A stretch of DNA of 64,000 nucleotides from Pseudomonadota bacterium. Lineage in GTDB: Bacteria; Myxococcota_A; UBA796; GCA-2862545. The stretch lies in the NCBI GenBank assembly GCA_947475315.1, contig CANJMY010000002.1, positions 31,258 through 95,257 on the forward strand. Direction: 5' to 3'. Below, one piece after another: positions 18,678 to 28,860 of the stretch; the first letter of the stretch is position 1; each line of letters opens with the position of its first letter. The notes beneath the pieces were generated by a model. The model had not been told where the DNA came from. It did not search any database and saw only the letters and a program-made list of their open reading frames with translations. The position numbers were made by a program, and so were the translations under genes.

Positions 18678-18796
18678 TCGCTTTCTGGGGTGCGTGAGGA
18701 GCGTGAGTCAGGCGGAAGTCACAGGGCGCTGGTCCAACGTCGCCGTGGGCGTGCCGTCCGCTCCGGGTTCCAGGGGAGGGACGAGGACCCCTGGAG

Positions 18797-19462
18797 ATGA
18801 CCGGCTTCATCCTGCGAGCGCTGCTCCCGTGGTCCGCCCCTGTGTGGGCGGCCGAGCCTTGCCTGGCCGATCCTTCCGCACTGCTCGACGCAGTCCGCGC
18901 CGACGACCGGGACGCCGCCGACGCGCTCCTGCGTGAGCTGGGGCGGTCCGATTGCGACGTGGACGCGGTCCTTGGCGCGCCTGCGCTCGTCCCCTCGGTC
19001 GAGGTCCTGCGCGACGCGCTCCCGAGCGGCGAGCGGTCGCAGCGTTGGGTCCCGGCGCTCGCCCTCTCCGCAGAACTCTCGCCCGGCGGGTCGGGGACGA
19101 GTCGGCTGGACGCCGGCCGAGCCGGGCACACGGGCGTGAGGTGGTCCGTGGGCCTTGGGCTCACGTTCGCTCGGCGACCGTCGCTCCCACCTGAAGACGC
19201 GACGCTCTCGCGTGGTGAGGTCAGAAGCTGGGCGGTCGGCGTGGAGCGGCAGGCCTCGGCGCGTGGGACGACGTCCGCGGGCTGGCGGGTGGACGCGTTC
19301 GCCCGCTGGGTCGGCGCGCGGCTCACGGCGGCCCTGGGTGACGCGACGCTCCACGAAAGGTCCGACGAAGCTTTCGACTTGCGTGGCCGCGTGCTCCGCG
19401 TCCTGGAGCGCCAAGAGGATCTGGCGAGGCTCACGGCCTGGCTCGGCGCGGGGCCGGCCTGA
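18797..19462 (+). CDS. Exported protein of unknown function
   Basis: The protein has 221 residues. MTGFILRALLPWSAPVWAAE is a plausible Sec signal peptide. Two cysteines follow at about residues 22 and 53. The middle contains alternating hydrophobic stretches (VRWSVGLGLTFARR, VRSWAVGVERQ, GWRVDAFARWVGARL) that could be outer-membrane beta strands, and the end is helical (LRGRVLRVLERQEDLARL). The stop overlaps the ATG of the next gene (TGATG), so both are coupled. I do not recognise a family; a small outer-membrane-associated partner of the next product is the best guess. Confidence 0.6.
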   Translation: MTGFILRALLPWSAPVWAAEPCLADPSALLDAVRADDRDAADALLRELGRSDCDVDAVLGAPALVPSVEVLRDALPSGERSQRWVPALALSAELSPGGSGTSRLDAGRAGHTGVRWSVGLGLTFARRPSLPPEDATLSRGEVRSWAVGVERQASARGTTSAGWRVDAFARWVGARLTAALGDATLHERSDEAFDLRGRVLRVLERQEDLARLTAWLGAGPA

Positions 19463-20379
19463 TGAAGCCTCGTTCGTTTTGGCGCCCGCATGTCTGCGCT
19501 TGGATCGCTGTGGGCGCGATCGTGCCTCAGCCTGCGCTTGCGTCGGCGACCGAGTCACGACGCGGTGGTCCGCGCGTGGCCCCGGTGTGTCCGGTCGATC
19601 CGCCGACGGCGAGCGGGCCCGCCGCGCCCGCCGCGCCCGCCGCGCCCGCCGCGCCCGCCGCGCCCGAGTTTCCCCCCGCGCCAGAGTCGCCCGCGGCGCC
19701 AGGGGCGCACGCGGGCGGTGCGAGCTTGGCCAAACCTGTCACGCCCGATGGCCTCGACCCGAACCCGCTGCAGCCCGTCCCCGATCCCGTGCGCGACCAG
19801 GATCCGCCGCCGTCGTCCGACGTCGACGTGATCCTCGCGCGTTTTCAGCGTGAGCCGACGATTGACCAGGTCCAGTCGTGGGCCGCCTCGGTCGCGCGCG
19901 TCGACCCCCGCTCGGTCGGGCGTTGGCTCTCGGACGCCCGCCGGTTCGCCGCGCTCCCGGAGGTGCGTCTGGAGTACGGGTTCGGGGACGACTGGTCGAG
20001 CGACTACGACAGCTACGATGCGTTCGGGAACCCGCCAACGACCGAGGAGGCCGCGACCGAGCAGGTTCGGACCAGCGCCGGGACGGGTCGCAGCCAGGAC
20101 CTGGGGGTGAAGGCGACCTGGGACCTTCCCAGCCTGTTGATGTCCTCGGAGCGGCTGCGCGCGATCGACCAGGCCATCGACGCCGCGAAGCTCCGCGGCA
20201 CACTGCTGGAAGAGGTGACGCGGCTGTACTTCGCGCGCCGCAGGCTCCAGGTCGACATGCTGCTCGCGCCGCGCTTGGACGCGCAAGGGCGGGTCGAGGA
20301 CGCGCTCAAGCTGGAAGAGCTGACAGCCCAGCTCGCCGCGTTCACCGGTGGCCGCTTCCGTGAGGCGATCTCACGCTGA
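19462..20379 (+). CDS. Exported TolC-like/periplasmic helical protein with AAP repeat
   Basis: The protein has 305 residues. The N-terminus ends a signal peptide near PQPALASA. Next is a Pro/Ala-rich linker containing five tandem AAP units, then a folded part. The C-terminal 100 residues (LGVKATWDLPSLLMSSERLR and a helix including YFARRRLQVDMLL, LKLEELTAQLAAFTGG) look like the helical hairpin half of outer-membrane efflux or TolC-like proteins, but only about one repeat is present, so it is not a full TolC. It is coupled to the preceding exported protein. Role unknown; envelope localisation is inferred. Confidence 0.6.
   Translation: MKPRSFWRPHVCAWIAVGAIVPQPALASATESRRGGPRVAPVCPVDPPTASGPAAPAAPAAPAAPAAPEFPPAPESPAAPGAHAGGASLAKPVTPDGLDPNPLQPVPDPVRDQDPPPSSDVDVILARFQREPTIDQVQSWAASVARVDPRSVGRWLSDARRFAALPEVRLEYGFGDDWSSDYDSYDAFGNPPTTEEAATEQVRTSAGTGRSQDLGVKATWDLPSLLMSSERLRAIDQAIDAAKLRGTLLEEVTRLYFARRRLQVDMLLAPRLDAQGRVEDALKLEELTAQLAAFTGGRFREAISR
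19621..19665 (+). repeat. Perfect 9-bp tandem repeat, five copies
   Basis: GCCGCGCCC is repeated five times without a mismatch and encodes Ala-Ala-Pro five times in the linker of the exported protein. Because the unit is nine bases, gain or loss of copies would change linker length without a frameshift. Confidence 0.9.
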
Positions 20380-20389
20380 CTACTGCGAT

Positions 20390-21196
20390 TCAGGACTCGC
20401 GCAGCCAGGCCGCGGCCTCGTCTTCCAGCGCCCAGGTGAGCTCGTCGAGCGCTTCCTCGTAGCTGGGCATGTGCTCGAGGTTGCCGCGGAACACCAGCAG
20501 CGCGGTCGGGCGCTCAGGGTCCTCAGGCAGCGCGGGGGGGAGCCCCTTGTAGAGGGCCACGACGCGCGGCGAGAGCGGCGGCGCGGCGGCGCGCAGCGTG
20601 GCCATGTCCGGGAACAAATGCACCTGACGCGGCACCCCGCGCCAAAAGCGACGAACCGAGGGCGTGGTGGCGCGGAACGCGGCCGCGAGCAGGGTGTGCA
20701 CGGCCTCGTCGTCGAGCGTGAGCGGGTACGGGTGGGCGATCGGGTCGAGCCCATGGGCCGTGTCGAGCGCGTCCCAGGCCTTGGCGCGGCCCTCACGGCG
20801 CTCGATGACCTCGGCGAGCACCGCCCAGGCGGCCGCCTGGGTGTCGTCCTTCGCGACGGCCTTGGAGGCCTCGGCGTGGGCCGCATCCAGATCGGCGAGC
20901 GCGAACGAGGTGAGCGCGGCTTGTGTCCACACCCAGGCCTGGTCCTGACCGTGCCGGATCAGCGTGCGCCACACCTCGCGGGTGACGGGCAGGTCGCGCA
21001 GGTCGGAGCACGCCTCGGCGAGCGCGCCCAGCGCGGCGACGTCGTCGGGCGTCTCATCGAGCAGCTCTTCGAGCTCGACGATCGCGCGCGCGGGATCTCG
21101 GCGCCGGAGCGCCTCACGGGCGACCTGTAGGCGCAGCGCGCGCCCGGCAGCGGGGGCCAGGGACCACCCGCCGACTACCTCGTCATCCTGATCCAC
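20390..21196 (-). CDS. TPR protein with degenerate Zincin_1-like C-terminal domain
   Basis: The protein has 268 residues. Residues about 15-155 are tetratricopeptide-like (ARAIVELEELLDETPDDVAA, LGALAEACSDLRDLPV, AWAVLAEVIERREG). The C-terminal part follows the layout of the small predicted zinc metallopeptidases of PF06262: FRATTPSVRRFWRGVPRQVH, then VVALYKGLPPALPEDPE, then ALLVFRGNLEHM and a final helix. In those enzymes the last helix holds HExxH; here it reads ALEDEAAAWL, so the zinc ligands are gone. I infer a non-catalytic derivative. The start overlaps the end of the upstream gene by 14 bases, so the two form an operon. Confidence 0.6.
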   Translation of the reverse strand: MDQDDEVVGGWSLAPAAGRALRLQVAREALRRRDPARAIVELEELLDETPDDVAALGALAEACSDLRDLPVTREVWRTLIRHGQDQAWVWTQAALTSFALADLDAAHAEASKAVAKDDTQAAAWAVLAEVIERREGRAKAWDALDTAHGLDPIAHPYPLTLDDEAVHTLLAAAFRATTPSVRRFWRGVPRQVHLFPDMATLRAAAPPLSPRVVALYKGLPPALPEDPERPTALLVFRGNLEHMPSYEEALDELTWALEDEAAAWLRES

Positions 21197-22172
21197 CTGA
21201 CATCATCCAGTAGATGCCCACGAGTACCACCGCGACCACCACCATGGCCACCGCGAGGAAGGCCACGTTGGACTGCGCGCCAGCGGGCTGGTCGTCGTTG
21301 ACCTGGACCCGACCGGTGGGCGGCGGGGGAGGACGCACGACCGCCTTGAGGCCGGCGGTGGACACGTGCTCGACGGGGCGAATGGGTGCTGAGGGCTGCG
21401 GCGCAGGCGCGGGGGCGGCCTCGGCGCGCTTGGCGGCGGCCGGGAGCGGCGCGGGCTCGGCCGGGGCCTGGGAGACGGCCTGGCGGACACGACCCGCGGC
21501 GGGGATCTCGCCGGGCAAGCCGCCGCGCAGCGCGATCGCGAAGTGCGCGAACTCGGCGACATCCTGGCAGACCTCGACGTCGGCCAGCATGTACAGCTCA
21601 AACGTGGTGTCCTCGGCCTCGTTCGCGAGCCGGCCGGCCTCGTAGAGCACCATGGGCGCGCAGTCCGGGTCGGGCTTGTTGGGCAGCACCTTGAACGGCA
21701 GATCCAGGTGGGTGCGCAGCCAGTTCTTCACCTGGTAGCGGGCGTTGAGGACCTGCTGCAGGTCGGCGACCGGACGGCCCAAGTACGCGTTCTCGAGCAG
21801 GTGCATCTCGTGGGGCAACGCGGCGCGCGCCTTGAGCAGGATCTGCTTGGGCGAGGCCTTGCGCGAGAAGTTGTTCGACAAGTCGCCGTCGCCGACGCGG
21901 CCGGTGGCGGTGGTGGCGTGGATCTGCTTGACGGCGATGCCGTGCGCCCAGCCCAGCAGGCGGCGCGCGTCGTCGACGGAGGCTACGCCCTTGCTGAACT
22001 TCTTGCAGGCGGCGCGGAAGGGGACGTCGCCCGCCTCTTCACCCAGTCGGGTGGAGGCGATGGCGAAGTACCAGTCCGTGAATCGCTGCGCGAGCGCCTG
22101 TCCCGCGCTGGCGTCGCCCTTGCGCCAGTGGTGGTACAAGGTCTCTGGGCTGCTGTGCGTGGCCTTGGGCAT
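21183..22172 (-). CDS. Tail-anchored membrane protein with sigma-like N-terminus
   Basis: The protein has 329 residues. Near the N-terminus LYHHWRKGDASAGQALAQRF is similar to the start of sigma-70 region 2 in ECF-like proteins, but no region 4 helix-turn-helix follows. The middle is a Pro/Ala-rich linker of about 80 residues. The C-terminus carries a single hydrophobic helix (VAFLAVAMVVVAVVLVGIYW) followed by MMSGGSG, so the protein is probably tail-anchored with its bulk in the cytoplasm. It is the first gene of a two-gene unit with the TPR/zincin-like protein. Function unknown; a membrane-tethered signalling scaffold is possible. Confidence 0.6.
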   Translation of the reverse strand: MPKATHSSPETLYHHWRKGDASAGQALAQRFTDWYFAIASTRLGEEAGDVPFRAACKKFSKGVASVDDARRLLGWAHGIAVKQIHATTATGRVGDGDLSNNFSRKASPKQILLKARAALPHEMHLLENAYLGRPVADLQQVLNARYQVKNWLRTHLDLPFKVLPNKPDPDCAPMVLYEAGRLANEAEDTTFELYMLADVEVCQDVAEFAHFAIALRGGLPGEIPAAGRVRQAVSQAPAEPAPLPAAAKRAEAAPAPAPQPSAPIRPVEHVSTAGLKAVVRPPPPPTGRVQVNDDQPAGAQSNVAFLAVAMVVVAVVLVGIYWMMSGGSG

Positions 22173-22225
22173 GCCTTTCCTGGGGAGCTTGGTACGCGGA
22201 CTCTACCGCGATCAGGTGCTTGTCG

Positions 22226-22936
22226 TCAGGCCCTTCGGATTCGAACCGAGGTGAGGACCCGACCCTCCAGCCACTGGAACCGACCCTCGATCGCGAACGG
22301 ACCCTCGCCCTGGGCGAGGTCGAGCGTGATCTCGGCGGTGCCTTCCAGGGTTGGATGGATGGAGGCCTCGTGGAAGCCGACGTAGCGGCGGACGTAGGGG
22401 TCGAGCGCCTTGTAGATCGACTCTTTCATCGAGAACCTGAGGACGGTCGCGTTCCAAACCAGGTGCGGAGGCAGGGACGACACCGCCTCGACCTCTTCCG
22501 GGCGCAGGACCTTGTCCGTCACCGACAGGCGCTCGGGCAGAAGATCCTCCAGATCCACGCCGAGCGTGCCGTCCACGTCGCGCGCGACCATGGCGACCGC
22601 GAGCGTGCGCTTGTGCGACACGGAACCCACCCACCCGCGGCTCAGGACCGGCGTGCCGCGCGGATCCGGGAGCACCGCGTCCAGCGGCGCGCCGACCATT
22701 CGACGCGCGGCGCGCAGCGCGAGCCGACCGCCGACGAAAGACACCTGGACGTAGCCCCCGAGCGTGGCGGCGTACGCGGCCTCTTCCGGCGCCAGCTCAG
22801 CGAGCACGGCGGGATCCACGGGGGCCGGGCTGTCTGGAAGATGAAACGCCGCGACCACGCCATGCGGGGTGCCGAGGTGGAACGCGGGGGTGAAAGGTTG
22901 CACGTCTGGAATGCGCCGAGGAGGTCGGCGGTGCAT
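22226..22936 (-). CDS. 4'-phosphopantetheinyl transferase (EntD/Sfp superfamily)
   Basis: The enzyme transfers the phosphopantetheine arm of CoA to a Ser on carrier proteins of fatty-acid, polyketide or peptide synthases. About 236 residues from the ATG giving MHRRPPRRIPDVQPF. Signatures are GSVSHKRTLAVAMVA, GVDLEDL (magnesium-binding Asp) and LRFSMKESIYKALDP, matching the (F/W)-S-x-K-E-S-x-x-K motif. The N-terminal region LAPEEAAYAATLGG resembles EntD. It is divergent from topoisomerase across 112 bases, and no synthase gene is in the window, so its carrier protein is elsewhere. The start lacks a clear ribosome-binding site. Confidence 0.87.
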   Translation of the reverse strand: MHRRPPRRIPDVQPFTPAFHLGTPHGVVAAFHLPDSPAPVDPAVLAELAPEEAAYAATLGGYVQVSFVGGRLALRAARRMVGAPLDAVLPDPRGTPVLSRGWVGSVSHKRTLAVAMVARDVDGTLGVDLEDLLPERLSVTDKVLRPEEVEAVSSLPPHLVWNATVLRFSMKESIYKALDPYVRRYVGFHEASIHPTLEGTAEITLDLAQGEGPFAIEGRFQWLEGRVLTSVRIRRA

Positions 22937-23048
22937 AGCACGTCGGCGGTCCGCAGCCCTAGCCAGTTGAAGCACCGTCCTTGACGCGTCACCCCTCGCC
23001 CCTGTAGGGACAGCGGCAATCTTTCGACCGTCATTCCAGGGGATCCGC

Positions 23049-25937
23049 GTGGGCAAGCGCCTCGTCATCACCGAGAAGCCGAGCGTGGCACGCGACATCT
23101 GCGAGGCCCTCGGGGGTTTCGAGGACCATGTCGAGTACCAGGAGAACGACGACTTCGTCGTGACCTGGGCCGTGGGCCACCTGCTCGAGCTGGCGGCGCC
23201 TGAAGACTACGACAAGGCCCTGAAGAGCTGGACTCTTCAGACCCTCCCGATCATCCCGGAGACCTTTCAGATCCGTCCCCGCGAGGGGCAGAAGAAGCGC
23301 CTCGATCTGATCGAGAAGCTGGGCGAGCGCAAGGACGTGTCCAGCCTGATCGACGCGTGTGACGCCGGCCGCGAAGGTGAGATCATCTTCCGCCGGATCA
23401 CCGAATTCACCGGCTTGGACAAGCGCCCGCACGAGCGGCTGTGGCTTCAGTCCATGACCAAGGAGGCCATCCGCGAGGCCTTCGTCAAGCTCGCCCCGGG
23501 CGAGCGCTACGACAACCTCGGCGCCGCCGCCTGGCTGCGCGGTGTCGGCGACTGGCTGATCGGAATGAACGCGACGCGCGCGCTCACGCGCCGCCTCAAG
23601 GGCCGCAACGAGAAGGAGGCGTGGAGCGCCGGTCGCGTGCAGACGCCCACGCTCAACCTGCTGGTCGCCCGTGAGCGAGAGATCCTGGCGCACGACCCGC
23701 GCACCTACTGGGAGATCACCGCGGCCTTCGGGTTGGGTGAGGCGCTCTGGGAGGGCCGCTACCACGACGCGACGATCGTCAACGAGGACGACAACCGCGA
23801 CATCAAGGCGAGCCGCATCTTCGACCGCGTCCGCGTCGACGCCGTGCTGGCCGCCGCGCACGCGCAGCCCAACGGCGTGGCGAGCGAGCGCCGTCGCAAG
23901 AGCAAGCAGAACCCACCGTTGCTCTTCGACCTCACGTCGTTGCAGCGTGAGGCGAACAAGCGCTTCCGGCTGTCGGCCAAGCGCACGCTCAACGCGGCGC
24001 AGCGCCTGTACGAGCAGCACAAGGTGCTGACCTATCCGCGTACCGACTCGCGTCACCTGCCGAGCGACTACGCCGAGACGGTGCACACCATCCTTGAGGC
24101 GCTCACGGCCGACGTCGCGTACCGCGATCTGGCCAGCACGGTGCTCACGAACGGCGAGCAGAACCTCGACAAGATCCTCGACGGCACCAAGGTCTCGGAC
24201 CATTTCGCGATCGTGCCGACGGGTGCCGAGCCCCCCGCCGATCTGTCGGGTGACGACGCCCGCGTCTACGAGTTGGTCGTGCGCCAGTTCCTCGCCGCGC
24301 TGATGGGCCCCGCCACCTGGGCGGTCGTGGAGCGCGAAGTCAAGCTCGACGTCCCGTCGGGCGAGCCCGCGATCTTCCGGACCAACGCTAAGGCGCTGGA
24401 AGTCCCCGGCTTCCTGGCCGCGCTCGGTCAGGAAGAGGGCAGCGGCACCGAGCTCCCGGCGCTCGTGGCCGACAAGGACGAGGTCGACGGCGTGGCCGTG
24501 TCCGTCGCCGAGATCCAGGATGAGCAGAAGGACACGCGCCCTCCGCCCCGCCTGAACGAATCGCAGATGCTGCGCCTGATGGAGACCGCCGGCGAGCGCG
24601 TGGAGGACGAGGAGCACTCGGCCGCCATGCGCGGTCGTGGCCTCGGCACGCCCGCCACCCGCGCGGACATCATCGAGCGCCTGCTTCAGACCGGCTACGC
24701 GCGCCGCGTGGACGACAAGATCGGCGCGACGCCCAAGGGCATGCGCCTGATGGACATCCTTGAGCGCGCGGAGGTGCCGGTGTTGGCGTCACCGCAGCTC
24801 ACCGGCCGGTGGGAGCACACGCTCCAGCAGGTCGAGGACGGCGAGGTCAAGCGTGACGCGGCGCTCGCCGGGCTCACGGAATTCACGCGCGGTGTGACCG
24901 ACGCGCTCAAGGGCTTCGACTTCGACACGCTCTACGCCAAGGAGGCCAACCTCGGCCGCTGTCCGTCGTGCGGGCAGGGCGACGTGGTCGAGAGCGCCTG
25001 GGGCTACCGCTGCACGCGCAACACGCGCGACGAAGAGGGCGACGCGCCCTGCAAGTTCATCCTGTGGAAGGACCGCGGCGGCCGCTTCGTCGACCGCAAG
25101 CTCGCCGGTCGACTGGTGCGTGAGCGCACCGCGACGGGCGTCGTCGGCTTCGTCGATCGCTTCGGCCGTGCGCTCGAAGGCTCGATCTTCCTTGAGCCTG
25201 AGGACGACACGCAGGGCGGCAAGTGGACGATGCGCATCGTCTACGGCGACTCGGCGGCGGCGGACGCGGACGGCGGCGGCGGTGGGGCTGAGGTCCGCGG
25301 CGACGTGGTCTTCCCGTGCCCCTGTGGCGACGGGTCGTGCGCGGGCGTGGTCGAGACCTCGCACCGCTTCATCTGCCAGCGCTTCCTCGACGGCGCCGCG
25401 AAGAGCGGCCCAGTGCTCCCCAAGATCGTCTGCCAGCGTCCGATCGAGCTGGAGGAGGCGTCGTCCTTCTTCGCCGAGGACGCCAAGACCCCCTTCATCG
25501 AGGGATTCACCAGCAAGCGCGGCAAGCCGTTCACCGGCATGCTGGTCCGCAAGGCCACCGGCAAGCACGGGTTCGAGTTCCCGCCGCGCCCCGGTCGACC
25601 GCAGCGTGGCGCCGCGGCGGGCGACGACGCCAAGCCGGCCGCCAAGAAGAAGGCCCCCGCCAAGAAGGCCGGCGCCAAGAAGACCCCTGCGAAGAAGGCG
25701 GACGCGGCTGACGGCGAAGCGAAGACGCCGGCGGCCAAGAAGGCGACGGCCAAGAAGCCCGCGGCCAAGAAGCCCGCGGCCAAGAAGCCCGCAGCGAAGA
25801 AGGCGGACGCTGAGGCGACGCCCGCCAAGAAGCCTGCCGCCAAGAAGGCGACGGAAGCGGCGCCGGCCAAGAAGCCCGCGGCGAAGAAGAAGGTCGTGAA
25901 GAAGAAGGCCGCCGCCAAGAAGAAGCCCGTGGCGTGA
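23049..25937 (+). CDS. Type IA DNA topoisomerase (TopB-like) with Lys/Ala-rich C-terminal tail
   Basis: The enzyme relaxes or decatenates DNA by passing a strand through a transient 5'-phosphotyrosine break. The 962-residue protein starts at a GTG six bases after AGGGG. The TOPRIM domain has [14 protein letters not shown] and [15 protein letters not shown] (Glu and Asp metal ligands). Tyr329 in [12 protein letters not shown] is the catalytic residue, and [16 protein letters not shown] is a further family motif. A Cys4-type zinc-ribbon remnant follows ([10 protein letters not shown]). The last roughly 105 residues are almost only Lys, Ala and Pro ([14 protein letters not shown]), like the tails of histone H1 or bacterial HU-like proteins. 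The tail probably binds DNA non-specifically. Confidence 0.93.
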   Translation: MGKRLVITEKPSVARDICEALGGFEDHVEYQENDDFVVTWAVGHLLELAAPEDYDKALKSWTLQTLPIIPETFQIRPREGQKKRLDLIEKLGERKDVSSLIDACDAGREGEIIFRRITEFTGLDKRPHERLWLQSMTKEAIREAFVKLAPGERYDNLGAAAWLRGVGDWLIGMNATRALTRRLKGRNEKEAWSAGRVQTPTLNLLVAREREILAHDPRTYWEITAAFGLGEALWEGRYHDATIVNEDDNRDIKASRIFDRVRVDAVLAAAHAQPNGVASERRRKSKQNPPLLFDLTSLQREANKRFRLSAKRTLNAAQRLYEQHKVLTYPRTDSRHLPSDYAETVHTILEALTADVAYRDLASTVLTNGEQNLDKILDGTKVSDHFAIVPTGAEPPADLSGDDARVYELVVRQFLAALMGPATWAVVEREVKLDVPSGEPAIFRTNAKALEVPGFLAALGQEEGSGTELPALVADKDEVDGVAVSVAEIQDEQKDTRPPPRLNESQMLRLMETAGERVEDEEHSAAMRGRGLGTPATRADIIERLLQTGYARRVDDKIGATPKGMRLMDILERAEVPVLASPQLTGRWEHTLQQVEDGEVKRDAALAGLTEFTRGVTDALKGFDFDTLYAKEANLGRCPSCGQGDVVESAWGYRCTRNTRDEEGDAPCKFILWKDRGGRFVDRKLAGRLVRERTATGVVGFVDRFGRALEGSIFLEPEDDTQGGKWTMRIVYGDSAAADADGGGGGAEVRGDVVFPCPCGDGSCAGVVETSHRFICQRFLDGAAKSGPVLPKIVCQRPIELEEASSFFAEDAKTPFIEGFTSKRGKPFTGMLVRKATGKHGFEFPPRPGRPQRGAAAGDDAKPAAKKKAPAKKAGAKKTPAKKADAADGEAKTPAAKKATAKKPAAKKPAAKKPAAKKADAEATPAKKPAAKKATEAAPAKKPAAKKKVVKKKAAAKKKPVA
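25620..25934 (+). repeat. Lys/Ala/Pro tandem-repeat coding region of topoisomerase tail
   Basis: The DNA repeats GCCAAGAAGCCCGCG and variants encode AAKKP-type units. The units are imperfect and vary in length, and they give the strong charge bias of the tail. Confidence 0.75.
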
Positions 25938-25939
25938 GC

Positions 25940-28834
25940 ATGACGCGCGACTCCTCTGTCGGTACGGGGGCGGTCGCGCGGGTGCTCCGTCAGGACCGTC
26001 CCGGCGACGTGGACGGCGTGGTGGTACTCCAGGCGGTGGACGCGAGCGGCGCGCCTGTCCCTGGTCCTCGCGTGGCGATCGTCGGCGCGACGCACGGCAA
26101 CGAGCGCGTCGGCATCGACGTCCTCGCGCGGCTGCAGGAGCGCGCGGACGCGGCCTTGAGACGCGGCGCGCTGGTGCTGGTGCTCTCCAACCTGGACGCG
26201 ATGGCGATCGATCGTCGGCACACGCCGGACGGCGTCGACATGAACCGGCTGTGGGACGCGGACCGCCTGGCACGCCTCGCCGCGACCGACGACGAGGTAC
26301 TCTGCTCGGAGGAGCGGCGCGTGCGAAGGCTCGCGCCCTTGCTGCTCGGGTGTGACGCGATCCTGGATCTGCACAGCACCTCGCGCCCCTCGCCGCCGCA
26401 CCTGATCTTCCGAGACGATCTCGCGCACGCGCGCATCGCCGCGCGCCTCGGCGTGGCGCGGCTGGTCACCGGCGTGCTGGAGAACGACGTCCTCGACGGC
26501 GGCATCCTGGCGAACATTGGCCTGCGCGCGGGCGAGCGTGGCGCGCGGTTGGGCTTCACGCTGGAGGCGGGGCAGCACGGCAACCCCGCGAACCTCGCGG
26601 CGGCGTGGCGCGTGACGCTGCGCCTGCTCGATGAGCTCGGCGTGTGGGTGGACCCCGAAGCGGCGTGGGAGCCCGTCGACTACGAGGTCTACGACATCTT
26701 GATCCGCATCAAGCAGGCGCCACGCGACGGCGCGCCTTGGCGCTTCGCGGGCTTCGATCTCGAGCCCGCGGGCGCGCGCCTGGGGCCTGCGCGTGCGCTC
26801 GCCTCGTTCGAGGAGGTGGAGGCGGACGAGGTCATCCTGCGCCGCGAGCCGGGCGATGTGTGGCGCGCGTCGGGGCCGTTCACGATGCTGATGCCCGCGC
26901 CCACCGCGGGGCCTGGCGAGGATCTCTTCTTCATCACGCAGCGGCGGCACAGCGCGCTGGTGGAGCGGTCGGACGATCCGTCGCTGGCGGTCGCCGAGGC
27001 GCGCGCGATCGAGCGCATGCTCGACCTTCAGGCGTGGGACGAGGCGCAGCGCGGTGTGCTCCAGGTGACGTTCGATCCGGTGCGCGCGCTCGACCTGGCC
27101 GCCGATCTGGTCGCGCGCACGACGCGGCTCCCGGCGTGCCACCCGCACCGACGGATCACGGTCGTCGGGCGCGGCGGCGGCGCGGACGAAGGCGAGGCGC
27201 GCGCCGCGTCCCGGTGGCACGCGGCGATCACGCGCGCGCTCGACGAAGGCGTGGACGTCAGCCGGATCCAGCTCGTGCGCGGGGCCTCGCTGGACTGGCT
27301 GCGGCGCGCCTTGGACGGCGAGCTGGCGTCGCACGTCAGCGTGTCGACCGCGCGCTCGACGACGCTGAGCCTGGTGGTGGTCGGCGATCCTGAGCTGGCG
27401 CTCTCCACCGGCGAGCTTCGCCACGTCGGCGTCGCCTGGTTGATCGAGGCGTCGAGCGTGGAGGCGGACGGCGACGAGGTGACGCTGCGGACGGCGCGCG
27501 CGGCGCTGGTGGGAGCCCGCCCTGCGCTGGTGCGCGCGTCGGCGGCGATGGTGCGCGCGCTCCGTCATGAGCACGAGCTGGGCTTGGAAGACCTGCGCGA
27601 CGTGGAGTCACCGAAGCAGGCGCTCACCGCGCGGGTGCTCTCGGCGCAGGTGGCAGCTTGGCGTGAAGCGCTGGCGACCGTGGTGACGCGACGCGTAGAG
27701 GTCCCGAAGGGCGCGCTCGGCGCGTGGCTCGCGCGCGTGATCACCGAGACAGGCGTGTTCGATCCGGACACGCTCCGGCGCTGGCTGGTCGAGCCCACGC
27801 CGACCGGCTGGCTGGTCGATCCCGAGCGGCTCCGACGCGATCCGCCGACGCGCGTCCACGCGATCGCGGCGCGTGGTGGCGCGCCGGTGCTGGTCGCGCG
27901 CGACGTGGACGCGGACTCGCTGGAGCGCTGGATCGGCTGGAAGCGCACGCTGCGTGAAGTGCAGGCGCTGCCGGGCATGGTCGGTCGTGACGTGCGCTTA
28001 AGCTTTGACGGCGCGGCGATCCGCAGGCGGCTCACCAGCTGGCTCGACGACGTGCTGGAGCGCGCGGCGTCCGAGCCCGGGCGCTGGCTGGTCGTGATCA
28101 CCGGCGACGGCCTCGCGCCGGGGCGCGACGGCGACGCGCCTGGTCTCGCGCTCGCGGCGGCGCACGCGCGCGTGCTGCGCGACGGGCGCGTGCGCGTGCT
28201 CCGCGTGCAGCACGTCCCGGGGCTGCACCTTTCGTGGTGGCGCTCAGTGATCGGCGCGGCGTCGTCGCGCAGCGGCGGGTCGGCGCCGGTCGCGCTCGGG
28301 TGGGAGTCGGAGCACGGCGGATCGGTGCAGACCGCGATCATCGCGCGGCGCGACGACGACGAGGCGATCACGCCATGGTCGCTTGAGCCGTGGACGGTGG
28401 AGCGCTGCTTGGTGCTGGTGACGGATCCGGTGCACGACGTGTTCGTGTCGATGCTCACCGAGCGCAAGCGCGAGAGCGCGCCGAGCTCCGAGCTGGTCCA
28501 CTTCGCGCGCACGCACGTGGAGCGGCTGGTGCGTCAGACCACGTCGCGGATTTCGGTGACGGCGGGGCCGTTCGCGCGGGTGGGGCTGGACGGCGCGGCG
28601 ACGCAGCTGATCGGCGATCGGGTCGCGCGGGCGCGGGTCGGCGCGGAGGCGCTCGCGAGCGTGCCGGAAGCCCTGCGCGCCGGGTGGCTGCGCGCGCGCC
28701 TGGGGCTGGCCGACCCGGCCTTCGCCGAAGGGCTGGCGAGCGCGGCGCTGACCGATGAGCCGACTGAGGCCGCGGCGCGCCGGATCTGGTCGTCGATCCC
28801 GGAGTGGCCACCCGAGTCAACCCACAAGCGCTGA
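25940..28834 (+). CDS. Large protein with N-terminal AstE/AspA zinc-hydrolase domain and 630-residue unknown C-terminus
   Basis: About 964 residues from ATG 25940, or two more from a GTG that overlaps the topoisomerase stop. Residues about 45-220 show the succinylglutamate desuccinylase/aspartoacylase fold: [10 protein letters not shown] supplies zinc ligands His52 and Glu55, DMNRLW the substrate-binding Asn-Arg pair, and ILDLHSTS the third zinc ligand His; [10 protein letters not shown] holds the candidate catalytic Glu. All key residues look intact, so an N-acyl-amino-acid or carboxypeptidase-type hydrolase is plausible. A beta-rich tail of the domain ends near residue 330. The remaining 630 residues match nothing I recognise. 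Tight junction with the topoisomerase suggests an operon. Confidence 0.75.
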   Translation: MTRDSSVGTGAVARVLRQDRPGDVDGVVVLQAVDASGAPVPGPRVAIVGATHGNERVGIDVLARLQERADAALRRGALVLVLSNLDAMAIDRRHTPDGVDMNRLWDADRLARLAATDDEVLCSEERRVRRLAPLLLGCDAILDLHSTSRPSPPHLIFRDDLAHARIAARLGVARLVTGVLENDVLDGGILANIGLRAGERGARLGFTLEAGQHGNPANLAAAWRVTLRLLDELGVWVDPEAAWEPVDYEVYDILIRIKQAPRDGAPWRFAGFDLEPAGARLGPARALASFEEVEADEVILRREPGDVWRASGPFTMLMPAPTAGPGEDLFFITQRRHSALVERSDDPSLAVAEARAIERMLDLQAWDEAQRGVLQVTFDPVRALDLAADLVARTTRLPACHPHRRITVVGRGGGADEGEARAASRWHAAITRALDEGVDVSRIQLVRGASLDWLRRALDGELASHVSVSTARSTTLSLVVVGDPELALSTGELRHVGVAWLIEASSVEADGDEVTLRTARAALVGARPALVRASAAMVRALRHEHELGLEDLRDVESPKQALTARVLSAQVAAWREALATVVTRRVEVPKGALGAWLARVITETGVFDPDTLRRWLVEPTPTGWLVDPERLRRDPPTRVHAIAARGGAPVLVARDVDADSLERWIGWKRTLREVQALPGMVGRDVRLSFDGAAIRRRLTSWLDDVLERAASEPGRWLVVITGDGLAPGRDGDAPGLALAAAHARVLRDGRVRVLRVQHVPGLHLSWWRSVIGAASSRSGGSAPVALGWESEHGGSVQTAIIARRDDDEAITPWSLEPWTVERCLVLVTDPVHDVFVSMLTERKRESAPSSELVHFARTHVERLVRQTTSRISVTAGPFARVGLDGAATQLIGDRVARARVGAEALASVPEALRAGWLRARLGLADPAFAEGLASAALTDEPTEAAARRIWSSIPEWPPESTHKR

Positions 28835-28860
28835 TCCGTTCGCCGCGGGCTGGGGCGCGG

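Noticed and set aside
22226..22260. GGATTCGAACC, resembling the T arm of a tRNA, on the plus strand at the end of the phosphopantetheinyl transferase.
   Set aside because: The minus-strand stem has only four pairs and no acceptor, D or anticodon arms fit around it; it codes for the enzyme's last residues.
25241..27574. A 777-codon minus-strand frame across topoisomerase and the AstE-domain gene.
   Set aside because: Arg/His/Ala-rich composition and complete overlap with two well-supported genes mark it as a shadow.
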